A stretch of 64,000 nt of DNA from an uncultured Gammaproteobacteria bacterium (GTDB taxonomy: Bacteria; Pseudomonadota; Gammaproteobacteria; Arenicellales; JAANXG01). The stretch spans positions 74,568-138,567 of the forward strand of contig CAMYNL010000003.1 of NCBI GenBank assembly GCA_947259705.1, written 5' to 3'. How positions within the stretch are numbered: position 1 is the stretch's first letter; the number at the start of each line of letters is the position of its first letter. Below are positions 9,955 through 20,389 of the stretch, in pieces. The translations under genes and the position numbers were made by a program. The notes under the pieces were generated by a model. The model made no database searches and was not told where the DNA came from. It saw only the letters and a program-made list of their open reading frames with translations.

Positions 9955-11172
9955 ATGAACGCAGTGGAGCCATCAGTCAACTACAGGTATCCGGATGCGC
10001 GCGGTCATTTCGGTCCCTACGGCGGTACATTCGTGGCGGAGACGCTGATGCGTCCCCTGGCGGAACTGCGGGATGCTTACCAGAAGTACATGCATGATGA
10101 GGATTTCCTGGCGCAGCTCGACGCGGACCTAGCACACTACGTCGGGCGGCCCTCGCCCTTGTATTTTGCGGAGCGGTTGACGGACCACTTCGGCGGCGCA
10201 CGCGTATTCCTCAAGCGCGAGGACCTCAACCACACCGGTGCCCACAAGATCAACAACACGGTCGGCCAGGCGCTGCTGGCGCAGCGGCTTGGCAAGCGCC
10301 GGATAATCGCCGAGACCGGAGCGGGGCAGCACGGCGTTGCGTCGGCAACGGTCTCGGCGCGGCTGGGCCTAGACTGTGTGGTCTACATGGGCCGCGAGGA
10401 CATCAAGCGCCAGGCGATCAACGTCTATCGCATGAAGTTGCTGGGGGCCGAGGTGGTGCCGGTGGAGTCCGGCAGCAAGACCTTGAAGGATGCGTTGAAT
10501 GAGGCGTTGCGCGACTGGGTCGCCAACGTGGAGGATACGTTCTATATCATTGGCACGGTGGCGGGGCCTCACCCTTACCCGGCCATGGTGCGGGATTTTC
10601 AGACGGTGATCGGGCGTGAAACCCGGGGCCAGATGCTGGCGCAGACCGGGGGGCTGCCGGATGCCGTGGTGGCCTGCGTAGGAGGTGGGTCGAACGCGAT
10701 CGGGATCTTCTATCCCTTTATCGAAGACGCCCAGGTGGCTCTGTATGGGGTCGAGGCGGGGGGAGACGGTATCGACACAATGCGCCATGCCGCGCCGCTT
10801 TGCGCCGGCAAGGTCGGTGTGTTGCACGGCCAGCGCAGCTACGTCATGGAGGATGAGGATGGCCAGATTTCAGCAACCCACTCGATATCCGCCGGGCTCG
10901 ATTATCCGGGTGTTGGTCCCGAGCATGCCTGGCTTAAGGACGTCGGGCGGGCAAGCTACGTGGCCGTCACCGACGCCGCCGCCATGGAGGCGTTCCACCT
11001 GTTGGCCCGCAAGGAGGGCATCCTACCGGCGCTGGAATCCGCCCATGCGCTGGCCTACGCCGGAGAGCTGGCGCGTGAGCTTGGCAGGGATGCCAATATT
11101 GTAGTCAACCTTTCGGGCCGCGGTGACAAGGATATCCATACTGTGGCGGCACAGCAGGGAATCACCGTCTGA
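9955..11172 (+). CDS. trpB: Tryptophan synthase beta chain
   Basis: 405 aa; PLP enzyme joining indole and serine to tryptophan in the alpha2-beta2 complex. The PLP Lys is residue 98 in 'HTGAHKINN'. '[14 protein letters not shown]' and the glycine loop '[10 protein letters not shown]' bind substrate and cofactor phosphate. The N-terminus '[15 protein letters not shown]' is typical, and ATG 9955 is clear. Its TGA shares a base with the trpA ATG (TGATG), so the subunits are translationally coupled. Confidence 0.98.
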   Translation: MNAVEPSVNYRYPDARGHFGPYGGTFVAETLMRPLAELRDAYQKYMHDEDFLAQLDADLAHYVGRPSPLYFAERLTDHFGGARVFLKREDLNHTGAHKINNTVGQALLAQRLGKRRIIAETGAGQHGVASATVSARLGLDCVVYMGREDIKRQAINVYRMKLLGAEVVPVESGSKTLKDALNEALRDWVANVEDTFYIIGTVAGPHPYPAMVRDFQTVIGRETRGQMLAQTGGLPDAVVACVGGGSNAIGIFYPFIEDAQVALYGVEAGGDGIDTMRHAAPLCAGKVGVLHGQRSYVMEDEDGQISATHSISAGLDYPGVGPEHAWLKDVGRASYVAVTDAAAMEAFHLLARKEGILPALESAHALAYAGELARELGRDANIVVNLSGRGDKDIHTVAAQQGITV

Positions 11173-12005
11173 TGGGACGCATCGCGCAAACGTTCGAATC
11201 CCTGCGTCGTCAGCGCCGCGCCGCACTGGTTCCTTTCGTTACCGCAGGAGATCCGGAACCGAGCGCAACCGTGCCGCTGATGCATTCCATGGTCGAGGCT
11301 GGCGCCGACATGATCGAACTCGGCATACCCTTCTCGGACCCGATGGCGGATGGGCCGGTGATACAGCAAGCCAGCGAACGCGCGCTTGCCCGTGGCGTCC
11401 ATCTGGCAGACGTCCTCGCCATCGTGGCCGAATTCCGCGTCCAGGATCCGGCCACCCCGGTGATATTAATGGGATATCTGAACCCGATTGAGGCCGCGGG
11501 ATACGAGGCGTTCGCCCGCAGGGCCGGGGAGGCCGGCGCTGACGGGCTTATCGTGGTTGACCTGCCGCCTGAAGAGGGCGAGGACTTGAACCGTTTATTG
11601 CGGAACAATGGCATCGACCCGGTGTTCCTGCTGGCCCCGACCACAACGCCAGAGCGCTTGCAGGTCATCTGCGACGCGGCCAGTGGATTCATCTACTATG
11701 TATCGCTGCGCGGGGTTACGGGTTCTGCCAACCTCGATCTGGCTGAGGTGAGGACGCGTATCGCCCAGATAAAGCAACAGACCTCGCTGCCCGTAGGGGT
11801 CGGATTCGGCATCAGCGATGCGGCCACGGCGGGACATGTTGCCGAGTTCGCCGATGCAATCATTGTCGGCAGCGCAGTGGTGAAGCGGATCGCCGAGTGC
11901 GGCAACGATGTCGAGCAGGCACGCCGTAAAGTGGCGGCGTTCGTCCGGGAACTGCGCACGGCGATCGAATCCGGGACGGGTTCTGCGCAGGCGGCCCAAT
12001 CATGA
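11172..12005 (+). CDS. trpA: Tryptophan synthase alpha chain
   Basis: 277 aa; TIM-barrel subunit that cleaves indole-3-glycerol phosphate to indole and G3P and channels indole to TrpB. The catalytic Glu and Asp are in '[19 protein letters not shown]'. Phosphate-loop segments '[11 protein letters not shown]' and '[13 protein letters not shown]' are present. Starts on the last base of trpB and overlaps accD by 4 bp (ATGA), which puts trpFBA and accD on one transcript. trpE/G/D/C are not in the window. Confidence 0.98.
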   Translation: MGRIAQTFESLRRQRRAALVPFVTAGDPEPSATVPLMHSMVEAGADMIELGIPFSDPMADGPVIQQASERALARGVHLADVLAIVAEFRVQDPATPVILMGYLNPIEAAGYEAFARRAGEAGADGLIVVDLPPEEGEDLNRLLRNNGIDPVFLLAPTTTPERLQVICDAASGFIYYVSLRGVTGSANLDLAEVRTRIAQIKQQTSLPVGVGFGISDAATAGHVAEFADAIIVGSAVVKRIAECGNDVEQARRKVAAFVRELRTAIESGTGSAQAAQS

Positions 12006-12934
12006 ACTGGTTCGACAAGATTCTGCCGCCGAAGATCAAGTCCACCACCAAGATCGGCAAGCGTGGTGTACCTGAGGGCCTGTGGACCAAGTGTACCGCG
12101 TGCAGCTCGGTGCTGTACCGAGCCGAGTTGGAGCGAAACCTGGATGTTTGTCCCAAGTGCGATCACCACATGCGCATCAACGCCAGGCAGCGCCTGCGGT
12201 CGTTTCTCGACCGCGATTCATCCCGAGAAATTGCCCCGGAGCTGAGGCCCCTGGACATACTCAAGTTCCGGGACAGCCGCAAGTACAAGGATCGCCTCGG
12301 CGAGGCCCAGAAACAGACCGGACAGAACGATGCGCTGCTGGCACAGGAAGGTTTCGTGCATGGAAGACCGCTTGTGGCACTGGCATTTGAATTCGAGTTC
12401 ATGGGTGGATCCATGGGATCGGTCGTCGGCGAGAAGTTCGTGCGTGCGATCGCGCGATGCATCGACAAAGGCTGCCCTCTGGTCTGCTTCAGCGCCAGCG
12501 GCGGCGCCCGCATGCAGGAGGCGCTGTACTCGTTGATGCAAATGGCCAAGACCAGCGCGGCGCTCAACCGGCTGGCGCAGCACCGCCTACCCTACGTGTC
12601 TGTGTTGACAGATCCGACCATGGGGGGGGTGTCTGCCAGCTTGGCCATGCTGGGGGATGTCATCGTCGCCGAGCCCAACGCTCTGATCGGTTTTGCCGGC
12701 CCCCGCGTGATAGAGCAGACGGTCCGGGAAACGCTCCCCGAGGGATTTCAGCGCTCCGAGTTCCTGATCGAGCATGGGGCCATCGACATGATCGTCGACC
12801 GCCGCGAAATGAGGGACCGTTTGGCAACACTGCTCGGCCTGCTCATGGCAGGACATTCCGCGCTGGATGCCGGGTCGGCAGAGGCGGCCGACGTCGAGGA
12901 GGCGGAAGCAACTTCCGCTGCAGCCGCCGACTGA
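12002..12934 (+). CDS. accD: Acetyl-CoA carboxylase carboxyltransferase beta subunit
   Basis: 310 aa; with AccA transfers the carboxyl group from biotin to acetyl-CoA, the first step of fatty-acid synthesis. The N-terminal zinc ribbon is visible as 'CTACSS' (about residue 37) and 'CPKCDHH' (about 55). The crotonase-like carboxyltransferase core contains '[16 protein letters not shown]' and '[20 protein letters not shown]'. The C-terminal tail after about residue 285 is acidic and Ala-rich, as often seen. Start overlaps trpA by 4 bp. Confidence 0.97.
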   Translation: MNWFDKILPPKIKSTTKIGKRGVPEGLWTKCTACSSVLYRAELERNLDVCPKCDHHMRINARQRLRSFLDRDSSREIAPELRPLDILKFRDSRKYKDRLGEAQKQTGQNDALLAQEGFVHGRPLVALAFEFEFMGGSMGSVVGEKFVRAIARCIDKGCPLVCFSASGGARMQEALYSLMQMAKTSAALNRLAQHRLPYVSVLTDPTMGGVSASLAMLGDVIVAEPNALIGFAGPRVIEQTVRETLPEGFQRSEFLIEHGAIDMIVDRREMRDRLATLLGLLMAGHSALDAGSAEAADVEEAEATSAAAAD

Positions 12935-12983
12935 GATCTGGCGGAACCCGATCAGTACTATCCCTGCGCAAAATCGATCCTGC

Positions 12984-14249
12984 GTGCTGCGTCGCGATCT
13001 CAACGGCTGGCTGAAATACATCGAATCGGTGCATCATCGCTCTATCGACATGGGTCTGGAGCGCGCCGGCTCTGTGCTTCGGCGCCTGCTCCCCGAGGCG
13101 GCGCCGTATGTCACAGTGAATATCGCGGGCACCAACGGCAAAGGTTCCAGTGTGGCCATGCTGGGATCCATCTTGCGCAGTGCCGGTTATCGCGTGGGTG
13201 CGTACACCTCCCCGCACCTGGTGCGTTACAACGAAAGGATCGCCATTGACGGCGAACCTGTCAGTGACTCGCTGTTGTGCGATGCCTTCGAGCAGGTGGA
13301 AGAGGCGCGGGATTCAATTCCGTTGACCTATTTCGAGTTTGGAACGCTCGCCGCGCTCTTGATCTTCAGCGCCCAGCGTATTGATGCGGCGCTGCTGGAG
13401 GTGGGAATGGGAGGGCGCCTGGATGCGGTAAACCTGGTTGACGCAGACGTGTCCCTCGTGACCAACGTGGGGTTCGACCATACCCAATGGCTGGGTTCTG
13501 ACCGTGATGCGATAGGAGCGGAGAAGGCCGGCATTTACCGGGCGGGGCGGCCGGCTGTTTGTGGCGATCCGCAACCCCCCCCGGCGCTGCTGGATCATGC
13601 GCGCCGCGTCGGCGCGCGGCTAGTGCGATTAGGTGTCGAGTTCGGATTCGAGGTCAAATCGCGGCAGCAGTGGGAGTGGCGCCGGGCCGACGACGCGCCG
13701 ATGCTGCTGCCAACCCCGTCCTTGCCCGGACCATTCCAGGTGCAGAATGCCGCGGCGGTGGTGATGTGCTGTCACTGCCTGCCGATGAAGGTGGAGCGGG
13801 CGCAAATCGCCCGCGGCCTGGACGGTGTGCGACTGGCGGGTCGATTCCAGCGAATTGTCGCGAGACCCTGCGAGGTGGTGCTGGACGTGGCCCACAACCC
13901 GGCATCCATTGAGGGTCTGAAGGCAAATCTCGCCGCCCTCGACCATCATGGCCGACGCCTCGCGGTATGCGGGATTCTGCGCGACAAGCCGGTGGCGGCC
14001 ATGGTGGCGTTGCTGGCCGGCGAGTTTGATGCCTGGTTCATCGGCAGTCTCCTGGACGGGCGCGGGGCAACCGCCGGGGAAATCGCGGAACATGTTCGTC
14101 CATTGATGCAGGCCTGGCAGTCCGTAAACACCTATGACAGCGTCACCAGCGCATTTGCCGCGGCGCGAGGCGTGGCGGAAGCGGAAGATCGAATCGTGGT
14201 CTTTGGTTCGTTCCATACAGTGGGTGATATACTCGCGCAACTACAGTGA
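12984..14249 (+). CDS. folC: Dihydrofolate synthase / folylpolyglutamate synthase
   Basis: Mur-ligase-family enzyme adding glutamate to dihydropteroate and folates. P-loop 'GTNGKGSSVAM' lies near residue 50; 'TSPHLVRYNERI', 'LEVGMGGRLDAVN' and 'DVAHNPASIEGL' are the ligase and folate-site motifs. The frame is open from 12867 inside accD, but the extra residues look like accD out of frame. GTG 12984 (VLRRDLNGWLKYIES) gives 421 aa, the usual size, with a poor ribosome binding site. The start could also be nearby, read by coupling from accD. Confidence 0.93.
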   Translation: MLRRDLNGWLKYIESVHHRSIDMGLERAGSVLRRLLPEAAPYVTVNIAGTNGKGSSVAMLGSILRSAGYRVGAYTSPHLVRYNERIAIDGEPVSDSLLCDAFEQVEEARDSIPLTYFEFGTLAALLIFSAQRIDAALLEVGMGGRLDAVNLVDADVSLVTNVGFDHTQWLGSDRDAIGAEKAGIYRAGRPAVCGDPQPPPALLDHARRVGARLVRLGVEFGFEVKSRQQWEWRRADDAPMLLPTPSLPGPFQVQNAAAVVMCCHCLPMKVERAQIARGLDGVRLAGRFQRIVARPCEVVLDVAHNPASIEGLKANLAALDHHGRRLAVCGILRDKPVAAMVALLAGEFDAWFIGSLLDGRGATAGEIAEHVRPLMQAWQSVNTYDSVTSAFAAARGVAEAEDRIVVFGSFHTVGDILAQLQ

Positions 14250-14270
14250 TCGGCCAGTTGTCTTAATTTC

Positions 14271-14900
14271 ATGGCGTCCAGCCAAGCAGGTCCGGGCTTC
14301 GAACTCAAACACCGCATCGTTGGCGCACTGATTCTCATCGGTGTGGGCATCGTGGCGTTGCCTCTCATTCTGGGCAGTCCCAACCCGGACCTGGTGCCGG
14401 AGCCCGCGGCTGATGAACCAGTTGCCGACCCCGAGACCAAGGTGTTCGTTTCCAAGATAACCCCGATTGGGGGCTCGACGCCGGTGATTGAGACACCCCG
14501 AACGCGCGCGGCGACACCTTCGCCTGCAGCGAGGCCGAAAAAGCCGGAACCGTCGGCGCCGGTGGCGGCGACGGATGGCAAGCCGGTTGCAAAACCCAAG
14601 GTGACGAGCGATACGGACGCAGCAGAAAAGGGCAAGTCGGTGGCGACGGCTATACCGGTCCCGGACCGCGGCTGGGTCGTGCAGGTCGGCACCTTCGGTA
14701 ACCCTAAGAACGTCAACCGGGTGATGAAGGATTTGCGCGCGAAGGGCTTCTCTCCATCTTCCACCCCGGTGCGGGCGAAAAGCGGACCGGCGACCCGGGT
14801 CTGGGTCGGCCCCTATGCGCAGCGGGTCGATGCGGCGAGGGTACGGGCCCGCATCGAGCAGTTGCTAGGCACCAAGGGATTGATCACGGCGTATCCATAG
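14271..14900 (+). CDS. dedD: SPOR-domain membrane protein (DedD-like)
   Basis: 209 aa. A short cytoplasmic N-terminus is followed by one membrane helix (about 15-35, 'IVGALILIGVGIVALPLIL'), a Pro/Ala/Lys-rich periplasmic linker, and a C-terminal SPOR domain (about 135-205, 'WVVQVGTFGNPKNVNRVMKDL' type, split here into short motifs). SPOR domains bind denuded septal peptidoglycan; DedD-type proteins assist cell constriction. Its position between folC and cvpA-purF is the conserved location of dedD. Confidence 0.9.
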   Translation: MASSQAGPGFELKHRIVGALILIGVGIVALPLILGSPNPDLVPEPAADEPVADPETKVFVSKITPIGGSTPVIETPRTRAATPSPAARPKKPEPSAPVAATDGKPVAKPKVTSDTDAAEKGKSVATAIPVPDRGWVVQVGTFGNPKNVNRVMKDLRAKGFSPSSTPVRAKSGPATRVWVGPYAQRVDAARVRARIEQLLGTKGLITAYP

Positions 14901-14914
14901 CCGGCCTGCCTGGA

Positions 14915-15415
14915 ATGAATGGTCTTGATTATCTTATTCTGGGTGTGGTGCTGGTCTCCGCCCTGATAGGCATCGTGCGCGGATTCATCCGCGAGACTTT
15001 TTCGCTGGTGTCCTGGATCGCCTCGCTCTGGATCGCTTTCTCGTTTGTCGAACCGGCCAGCAAGCTGCTTGTCGAGCACATTTCGCAACCCGCACTTCGA
15101 GTCGGGGCGGCGTTCGCCGGACTATTCGTGTCCAGCCTGCTGCTGCTGACCACGGTGAGCTATCTTATTCACCGAATCTTGCCGGTGGGGGGAATCAAGG
15201 GTACCGATCGTGTTCTGGGCGGCATCTTCGGTGTGGTACGCGCTCTTGTCATTATCGCCGGACTCATGCTGGTCGCCAGGCTCGCCAACCTGCCGTCCGA
15301 GCCATGGTGGCAGGCCTCGCTGCTGACGCGTCATTTCGAGCCCCTTGTCGCTCTGCTGTTCGACGTCCTGCCGGCCGACGTGTCCAGGCATCTGCAGCAG
15401 AAACCAGGCGGATAG
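14915..15415 (+). CDS. cvpA: CvpA family membrane protein
   Basis: 166-aa inner-membrane protein with four predicted helices (about 5-25, 30-50, 63-85 and 102-122). '[15 protein letters not shown]' and '[16 protein letters not shown]' are characteristic of the family. CvpA is needed for colicin V export in E. coli and has been linked to envelope stress; its molecular role is unclear. It starts 14 bp after dedD and precedes purF, as in most gammaproteobacteria. Confidence 0.93.
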   Translation: MNGLDYLILGVVLVSALIGIVRGFIRETFSLVSWIASLWIAFSFVEPASKLLVEHISQPALRVGAAFAGLFVSSLLLLTTVSYLIHRILPVGGIKGTDRVLGGIFGVVRALVIIAGLMLVARLANLPSEPWWQASLLTRHFEPLVALLFDVLPADVSRHLQQKPGG

Positions 15416-15491
15416 ATTGGCCGCTCGCAATGGCATCAAGTACACTCCATATAAACGGCAATGCGCGATTCCTCGGCAGGGTGGGCTATAC

Positions 15492-17012
15492 ATGTGCGGC
15501 GTCATAGGCATTCTAAGCCGCTCAGCGGTTAACCAGTCGATTTACGACGGGCTCACGGTTTTACAGCACCGGGGGCAGGACGCCGCGGGGATTATTACCA
15601 GCGATGGGAACAAGGTATACCTGCGCAAGGATAACGGGCTGGTGCGCGATGTCTTTCACACCCGGCACATGCGTCAATTGGTAGGAAACATGGGAATTGC
15701 TCACTGCCGATATCCAACGGCGGGCTCCAGCTCCCGGGCAGAGGCACAGCCGTTTTACGTCAACTCCCCGTTCGGGGTCGCGCTGAGCCACAATGGCAAC
15801 CTGACCAACGCAGCGGAACTCCGGGACAGCCTGTTCCGCGAAGACCTTAGGCACCTCAATACTTCCTCCGACTCGGAGATCCTGCTCAATGTACTTGCCC
15901 ATGAGCTTTACGCGGTGTTGGGTACGCGACCGGCCCATCTTAGCCCGGACCAGATCTTCACCGCCGCGGAGGGTGTATATCGTCGCTGCCGCGGAGCATT
16001 CGCCGTGGTGGCGATGATCGTTGGACACGGTATCCTGGCGTTTCGGGACAAATTCGGCATCCGACCACTGGTATACGGACGACGTGAGCCCGCTCACGGT
16101 GTCGACCACATGATCGCTTCCGAGAGTGTTGCCCTGGACGTTCTGGATTTCGACCTGATCAGCGACGTTCAGCCCGGGGAGGCCATCTTCATCAATCTCA
16201 AAGGCCAGGTCTATCGCCGGCAGTGCGCCCCGGAGGCCTGCCACAGCCCCTGCATTTTCGAGCACGTGTACCTGGCACGTCCGGATTCCATCATGGACGG
16301 TATCGCCGTGCACAAGACCAGGCTGCGAATGGGGGAGAAGCTCGCGCGAAAGATCCTGCGGTTGTGGACCAATCATGATATTGACGTCATCATCCCGATC
16401 CCGGATACCAGCCGGACGGCCGCGCTGCAGATGTCCTATGAACTGGGCCTCAAATATCGCGAAGGCTTCATCAAGAACAGATACATTGGGCGCACTTTCA
16501 TCATGCCCGGTCAGGCGCAGCGCCGACGTTCGGTGCGCCAGAAGCTTAACGCCATAGAACTCGAGTTCAAGGGCAAGAACGTTTTGCTCGTTGACGATTC
16601 AATCGTGCGCGGGAACACTTCGAAACAAATCATCCAGATGGCTCGTGAGGCCGGTGCTCACAAGGTATATTTCGCGTCCGCCGCGCCGCCGGTGCGCTAC
16701 CCCAACGTCTACGGCATCGACATGCCGGATGCCCACGAACTGGTGGCGAGCGGACGCAGCGAGGAGGAAATCCGTGTCGAGATCGGCGCCGACAGGCTGG
16801 TTTTTCAGGACCTGAAGGACCTGACCGAGGCGGCCCATGAGGGTAACCCGGTAATTGTCAGTTTTGACACCTCCTGCTTCGATGGCACCTATGTCACCGG
16901 CGATGTCAGTGCGGCTTACCTTGATGATCTTCAGCGTCTTCGCAATGACCAGGCCAAGTCCCGAATTCGGTCTGTTGAACTGAACGAAGTCAACAGCTAC
17001 AGCTACTCATAG
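15492..17012 (+). CDS. purF: Amidophosphoribosyltransferase
   Basis: First committed enzyme of purine synthesis (PRPP + Gln to phosphoribosylamine). ATG 15492 gives 506 aa with the catalytic Cys at position 2 (MCGVIGIL), so no long propeptide is removed. The N-terminal Ntn glutaminase domain shows 'HRGQDAAGI' and '[21 protein letters not shown]'. The C-terminal phosphoribosyltransferase domain has the PRPP loop '[14 protein letters not shown]'. A longer upstream frame overlaps cvpA and is not used. GGTGGG lies before the start. Confidence 0.97.
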   Translation: MCGVIGILSRSAVNQSIYDGLTVLQHRGQDAAGIITSDGNKVYLRKDNGLVRDVFHTRHMRQLVGNMGIAHCRYPTAGSSSRAEAQPFYVNSPFGVALSHNGNLTNAAELRDSLFREDLRHLNTSSDSEILLNVLAHELYAVLGTRPAHLSPDQIFTAAEGVYRRCRGAFAVVAMIVGHGILAFRDKFGIRPLVYGRREPAHGVDHMIASESVALDVLDFDLISDVQPGEAIFINLKGQVYRRQCAPEACHSPCIFEHVYLARPDSIMDGIAVHKTRLRMGEKLARKILRLWTNHDIDVIIPIPDTSRTAALQMSYELGLKYREGFIKNRYIGRTFIMPGQAQRRRSVRQKLNAIELEFKGKNVLLVDDSIVRGNTSKQIIQMAREAGAHKVYFASAAPPVRYPNVYGIDMPDAHELVASGRSEEEIRVEIGADRLVFQDLKDLTEAAHEGNPVIVSFDTSCFDGTYVTGDVSAAYLDDLQRLRNDQAKSRIRSVELNEVNSYSYS

Positions 17013-17016
17013 GGTC

Positions 17017-18210
17017 ATGGGATCGGACCGCGAAGACTGGAGCCGCTATGGGTTTTCCACCCGCGCCGTACGCGCCGGACATCGGCGTACCAACGAAGGC
17101 GAAAACGCGGAACCTATTTTTACTACCTCGAGTTTCATTTTCGAAAATGCGGCCCAGGCGGCGGCCCGTTTCGCCTACGAGGAAGAAGGCAACGTCTACT
17201 CGAGGTTTACCAATCCCACCGTACGCACCTTCGAGGAGCGACTTGCGGCGTTGGAGGGTGGCGAAAGCTGCGTGGCAACCTCGTCCGGAATGGCGGCAAT
17301 CATGGCCACCTGCATGGGTCTGCTGAGCGCGGGGGACCACGTGGTATCGTCGCGAAGCATTTTCGGGTCGACGCGCCTGCTGTTCAGCAACATTTTTACC
17401 CGCTTCGGCGTGGAGTTTGACTACGTGGCGGCAACCGAAGCGGATGCCTGGCGTGCCGCGGTGAAAAGCAATACGAAAATGTTTTTCCTTGAGACGCCGG
17501 CAAATCCCCTCACCGAGGTGTGCGATATTGCCGAGGTTGAGGAAATAGCGCATGCCTCGGGCGCAATCCTGGTGGTGGATAACTGTTTTTGCACCCCGGC
17601 CCTGCAACAGCCGTTGAGACTCGGCGCCGACGTGGTGGTTCATTCAGCCACCAAGTACCTGGATGGGCAGGGTAGGTGTGTCGGCGGCGCCGTGGTGGGT
17701 GATGCGCAAATGGTCGGCGAGCAGGTGTTCGGCGTGCTGCGCAGCGCCGGGCCATGCATGAGCCCGTTCAATGCGTGGGTGTTTCTCAAGGGCTTGGAAA
17801 CTCTGGATATAAGGATGCGCGCAATCAGTGACAACGCAAACCGGCTGGCGCGCTGGCTGACCGAACAACCGGGGGTGGAGCGGGTATATTACCCCGGTCT
17901 GGAAAGCCATCCACAGTGGCAACTGGCGGCGCGCCAGCAAAGCGCTCCCGGTGGTATTGTTGCTTTCGACGTGGCGGGAGGGCAGGCGGCTGCCTGGAAA
18001 CTGATCGACCATACCCGCATGCTTTCCATTACCGCCAATTTGGGCGACGTGAAGACCACCATTACACATCCCGCAACCACCACCCATGGCCGCTGGTCGG
18101 CCCCGGCTCGGGCGGAGGCGGGAATCGGTGACGGATTGATCCGTATTGCCGTGGGTCTGGAGGACATCGCGGACATCCAGAACGACCTGCGTTTCGATGA
18201 GCTGGAGTAG
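17017..18210 (+). CDS. metZ: O-succinylhomoserine sulfhydrylase
   Basis: 397-aa Cys/Met-metabolism PLP enzyme making homocysteine from O-succinylhomoserine and sulfide. The PLP Lys is in 'VVHSATKYLDGQGRCVGG'. 'SSGMAAIMATCMGLLSAGDHV' and 'NVYSRFTNPTV' are substrate/cofactor signatures. The purF-metZ neighbourhood is typical for metZ rather than metB or metC. ATG 17017 lies 4 bp after the purF stop, so the two are probably co-transcribed. Confidence 0.94.
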   Translation: MGSDREDWSRYGFSTRAVRAGHRRTNEGENAEPIFTTSSFIFENAAQAAARFAYEEEGNVYSRFTNPTVRTFEERLAALEGGESCVATSSGMAAIMATCMGLLSAGDHVVSSRSIFGSTRLLFSNIFTRFGVEFDYVAATEADAWRAAVKSNTKMFFLETPANPLTEVCDIAEVEEIAHASGAILVVDNCFCTPALQQPLRLGADVVVHSATKYLDGQGRCVGGAVVGDAQMVGEQVFGVLRSAGPCMSPFNAWVFLKGLETLDIRMRAISDNANRLARWLTEQPGVERVYYPGLESHPQWQLAARQQSAPGGIVAFDVAGGQAAAWKLIDHTRMLSITANLGDVKTTITHPATTTHGRWSAPARAEAGIGDGLIRIAVGLEDIADIQNDLRFDELE

Positions 18211-18211
18211 A

Positions 18212-18904
18212 GTGCACCGTGTGCTGACTGCGGCGGTGTCAGTGCTACTGGCCTTGGCTCCGGTCCTAGCCGCGGGTGCCACGGCCACCGAGATCTGGTT
18301 TACCGAAAAGGAACCCGCCACCGGGCCCTACGTGGTGCGTATGCTGGTGACGGAAGAATTTCTGCGCCTGGATGACGGCGCCGATAGCGACGATTTCATG
18401 CTATTCGACCGCTCGGACCGGATCATTTACAGCGTCAGCCACGAAGAACGACGTATCTTGGTCCTCCCCACACGGCCGGTCAAGCAGCAGGAGCCTGCGC
18501 ACTATCGCCATCAGAGCGAGCGCGTGCTGCTGGACGATGGCCCCCGGATAGCCGGTAATCGAGTGACGCTCTACCGTCTCTACACCAACGGGGCCATGTG
18601 CGTGGAGGTGGCTGCGGCGGAGTCGCTGCTGCCGCAAGCGGTTGCCGCGCTGTTCGAATTTCACGCCGTGCTGGCGGGCGAGCAGGCGGCGGTCGCCGAA
18701 CGAACTCCGGAGGATCTCAAGTCGGCGTGCGACCTTACCGACCACGTGTTTCGGCCCGGACGTCATCTCGAATATGGATTTCCGGTGACGGTACGCTTTT
18801 CGAACGGCCGTGAGCGCTTATTGAACCGCTACAACACCCGCGAATCCGACGACTCCCTGTTCATACTGCCTGCTGATTACCGACAGCTGCGGACGCCCGG
18901 TTAG
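18212..18904 (+). CDS. Exported hypothetical protein, 230 aa
   Basis: Begins with a clear signal peptide (VHRVLTAAVSVLLALAPVLAAGATA), so the product is probably periplasmic. GTG 18212 has GGAG just upstream; ATG 18197, inside metZ, is the alternative start. The mature part has mixed beta-rich composition with a central 'MLFDRSDRIIYSVSHEERRIL' segment resembling proteins of the DUF4412/LolA-like kind that report on a bound ligand; this is only a resemblance. Two Cys could form a disulfide. It follows metZ directly and overlaps lpxH tail-to-tail by 4 bp. Confidence 0.75.
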   Translation: MHRVLTAAVSVLLALAPVLAAGATATEIWFTEKEPATGPYVVRMLVTEEFLRLDDGADSDDFMLFDRSDRIIYSVSHEERRILVLPTRPVKQQEPAHYRHQSERVLLDDGPRIAGNRVTLYRLYTNGAMCVEVAAAESLLPQAVAALFEFHAVLAGEQAAVAERTPEDLKSACDLTDHVFRPGRHLEYGFPVTVRFSNGRERLLNRYNTRESDDSLFILPADYRQLRTPG

Positions 18905-19647
18905 GCACGGTTCACCGCATCGCTGTCAGCGGCGAAGGCGATGTCCGCGGGCGGGCGCCAGCGCAGCATGTTGCTATGCTGGAACCAGTCACCCAGGACA
19001 ATGCGGCACGCCCGCGTCCGCCCCATGATGACGTCATGAAAGGCGGGGCGATGGGTGTGGCCGTGTATAATCAGATCGACACCATGCTGTCGCAGCGCCG
19101 CGCTGACGGCCGCAGGATTAACGTCCATGATCTCCATGGCGGTAATCGACTTATTGAGTTCGCTTCGGGACCGGGCGTCGGTGGCAAGGCGTATCCGCTC
19201 CGAAACCGGCTTGGCCAGGAACCAGCGCTGCCACTCGGGGTCATCCACCAGATCGCGGAATTGCTGATGCTTGTGGTCGTCCGTGCACAGGCGATCTCCG
19301 TGGGTAAGCAGGGTGGGTCGATCGTAGATCTCCACCACCGACGGATCGGAGATCAGCTCACAGCCGGTAGCCTGGGAGAATGCCTCGTTGAGAAGAAAAT
19401 CCCGGTTGCCGCGCATGACATGGACAGGGATTCCCTTCCGGGTAAGGTCGCGCAGGGCCGCCAGTACTTGTGTCTGCCCGAGGGCGTTCGCCGCGTCGTT
19501 CCCTATCCAGTATTCGAACAGATCCCCCAGGATGTACAGACGGTCGGTCGCAACCGTAATGCGCTCGAGGAAATCGAAAAACAAGCGATTGATGTCGGGC
19601 CTCTCCGGGCTGAGATGCAGGTCCGAGATGAAGACGGTCTGCGTCAA
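18901..19647 (-). CDS. lpxH: UDP-2,3-diacylglucosamine hydrolase
   Basis: 248-aa calcineurin-like phosphoesterase making lipid X (2,3-diacylglucosamine 1-phosphate) in lipid A synthesis; acts at the inner face of the cytoplasmic membrane. Metal-ligand motifs are all present: 'ISDLHLSPERPD', 'GDLFEYWIGND', 'MRGNRDFLL', 'THGDRLCTDD' and 'IHGHTHRPA'. It overlaps the ppiB stop by 4 bp (ATGA), matching the usual ppiB-lpxH operon. Its presence shows the organism makes lipid A by the LpxH route. Confidence 0.96.
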   Translation of the reverse strand: MTQTVFISDLHLSPERPDINRLFFDFLERITVATDRLYILGDLFEYWIGNDAANALGQTQVLAALRDLTRKGIPVHVMRGNRDFLLNEAFSQATGCELISDPSVVEIYDRPTLLTHGDRLCTDDHKHQQFRDLVDDPEWQRWFLAKPVSERIRLATDARSRSELNKSITAMEIMDVNPAAVSAALRQHGVDLIIHGHTHRPAFHDVIMGRTRACRIVLGDWFQHSNMLRWRPPADIAFAADSDAVNRA

Positions 19648-20171
19648 TTCAGCTTCTCGATCCGCTCGATGACTATGTCCTTCAATGGCACGTCCTGAAA
19701 ATCGCCGCGTGACGAGGTAGCCACGCCCTCGATGCGTTCCACGATCTCCATCCCGTCCGTGACCCGGCCGAACGCGCAGTAGCCGATACCATGCTCCGTG
19801 TTGCTTGCGTAGTCGAGGATTTCATTGTTGCGGGTATTGATGAAAAACTGCGACGTGGCGGAATGTGCGTTATCCGGCAGCCGTGCCATCGCAATGGTGC
19901 CGCGTTCATTGCGCACGCCGGCAGCGCTCTCGTTGCGGATCGGGGCGCGAGTGGTCTTTTGTACCATGCCCGTCTCAAACCCGCCGCCCTGGATGATGAA
20001 ATTGTCGATGACACGGTGGAACAGTGTGCTGTCGTAAAAATCGTCTTCGACATATTCCAGGAAGTTGGCCACCGTAATAGGGGTTCGGTCAGAATACAGT
20101 TCGACGATGATCCTTCCGTATGTGGTAGCGATGGCGACCTTGGGGATATCGATAATGGTTGGTGAACTCAT
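19644..20171 (-). CDS. ppiB: Cyclophilin-type peptidyl-prolyl cis-trans isomerase
   Basis: 175 aa from ATG 20171 (MSSPTIIDIPKVAIATT); no signal peptide, so cytoplasmic. The cyclophilin core is visible: 'FHRVIDNFIIQGGGF', 'MARLPDNAHSATSQFFIN' and 'FGRVTDGMEIVERI'. A Trp-poor binding pocket is typical for the bacterial PpiB form. A possible promoter is TTGCGT/CAAAAT (minus strand, 20227-20222 and 20204-20199, 17-bp spacer), giving a short leader. Divergent from ilvB. Confidence 0.95.
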   Translation of the reverse strand: MSSPTIIDIPKVAIATTYGRIIVELYSDRTPITVANFLEYVEDDFYDSTLFHRVIDNFIIQGGGFETGMVQKTTRAPIRNESAAGVRNERGTIAMARLPDNAHSATSQFFINTRNNEILDYASNTEHGIGYCAFGRVTDGMEIVERIEGVATSSRGDFQDVPLKDIVIERIEKLN

Positions 20172-20280
20172 AAACCGTGCTGCGGGGCGGAAACGCGCAT
20201 TTTGCAAGAGACCCGTACCCCACGCAAGCAGCCGTCTTCAATGCCGCCGGCGGGGCCTGATTTGGCCTGGATAACGCAAT

Positions 20281-20309
20281 TTTACTTCGGCTGGAGGGGA
20301 ATTTATACT
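20281..20309 (+). promoter_or_regulatory. Candidate sigma-70 promoter of ilvB-ilvN-ilvC
   Basis: TTTACT (20281-20286) and TATACT (20304-20309) are separated by exactly 17 bp. Expected transcription start is about 20316, giving a roughly 97-nt leader before the ilvB GTG. Confidence 0.55.
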
Positions 20310-20316
20310 ATCCTGC

Positions 20317-20389
20317 TCGCCCGGCCAGGGCGATTTTTTTACCATCAACGCGGGGCTCCCAGGAGTCCCGGACCAGGCCCGAACGGGCC
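20317..20389 (+). promoter_or_regulatory. Structured ilvB leader with terminator-like hairpin
   Basis: TCGCCC-GGCCA-GGGCGA (20317-20333) is a perfect 6-bp stem followed by seven T (20334-20340), the form of an intrinsic terminator. GGCCC-GAAC-GGGCC (20376-20389) is a second perfect hairpin, with an imperfect one at about 20352-20369. The first hairpin begins right at the predicted transcription start, too early for a classical attenuator from that promoter. No leader peptide rich in Ile/Val/Leu with a nearby stop was found. Confidence 0.45.
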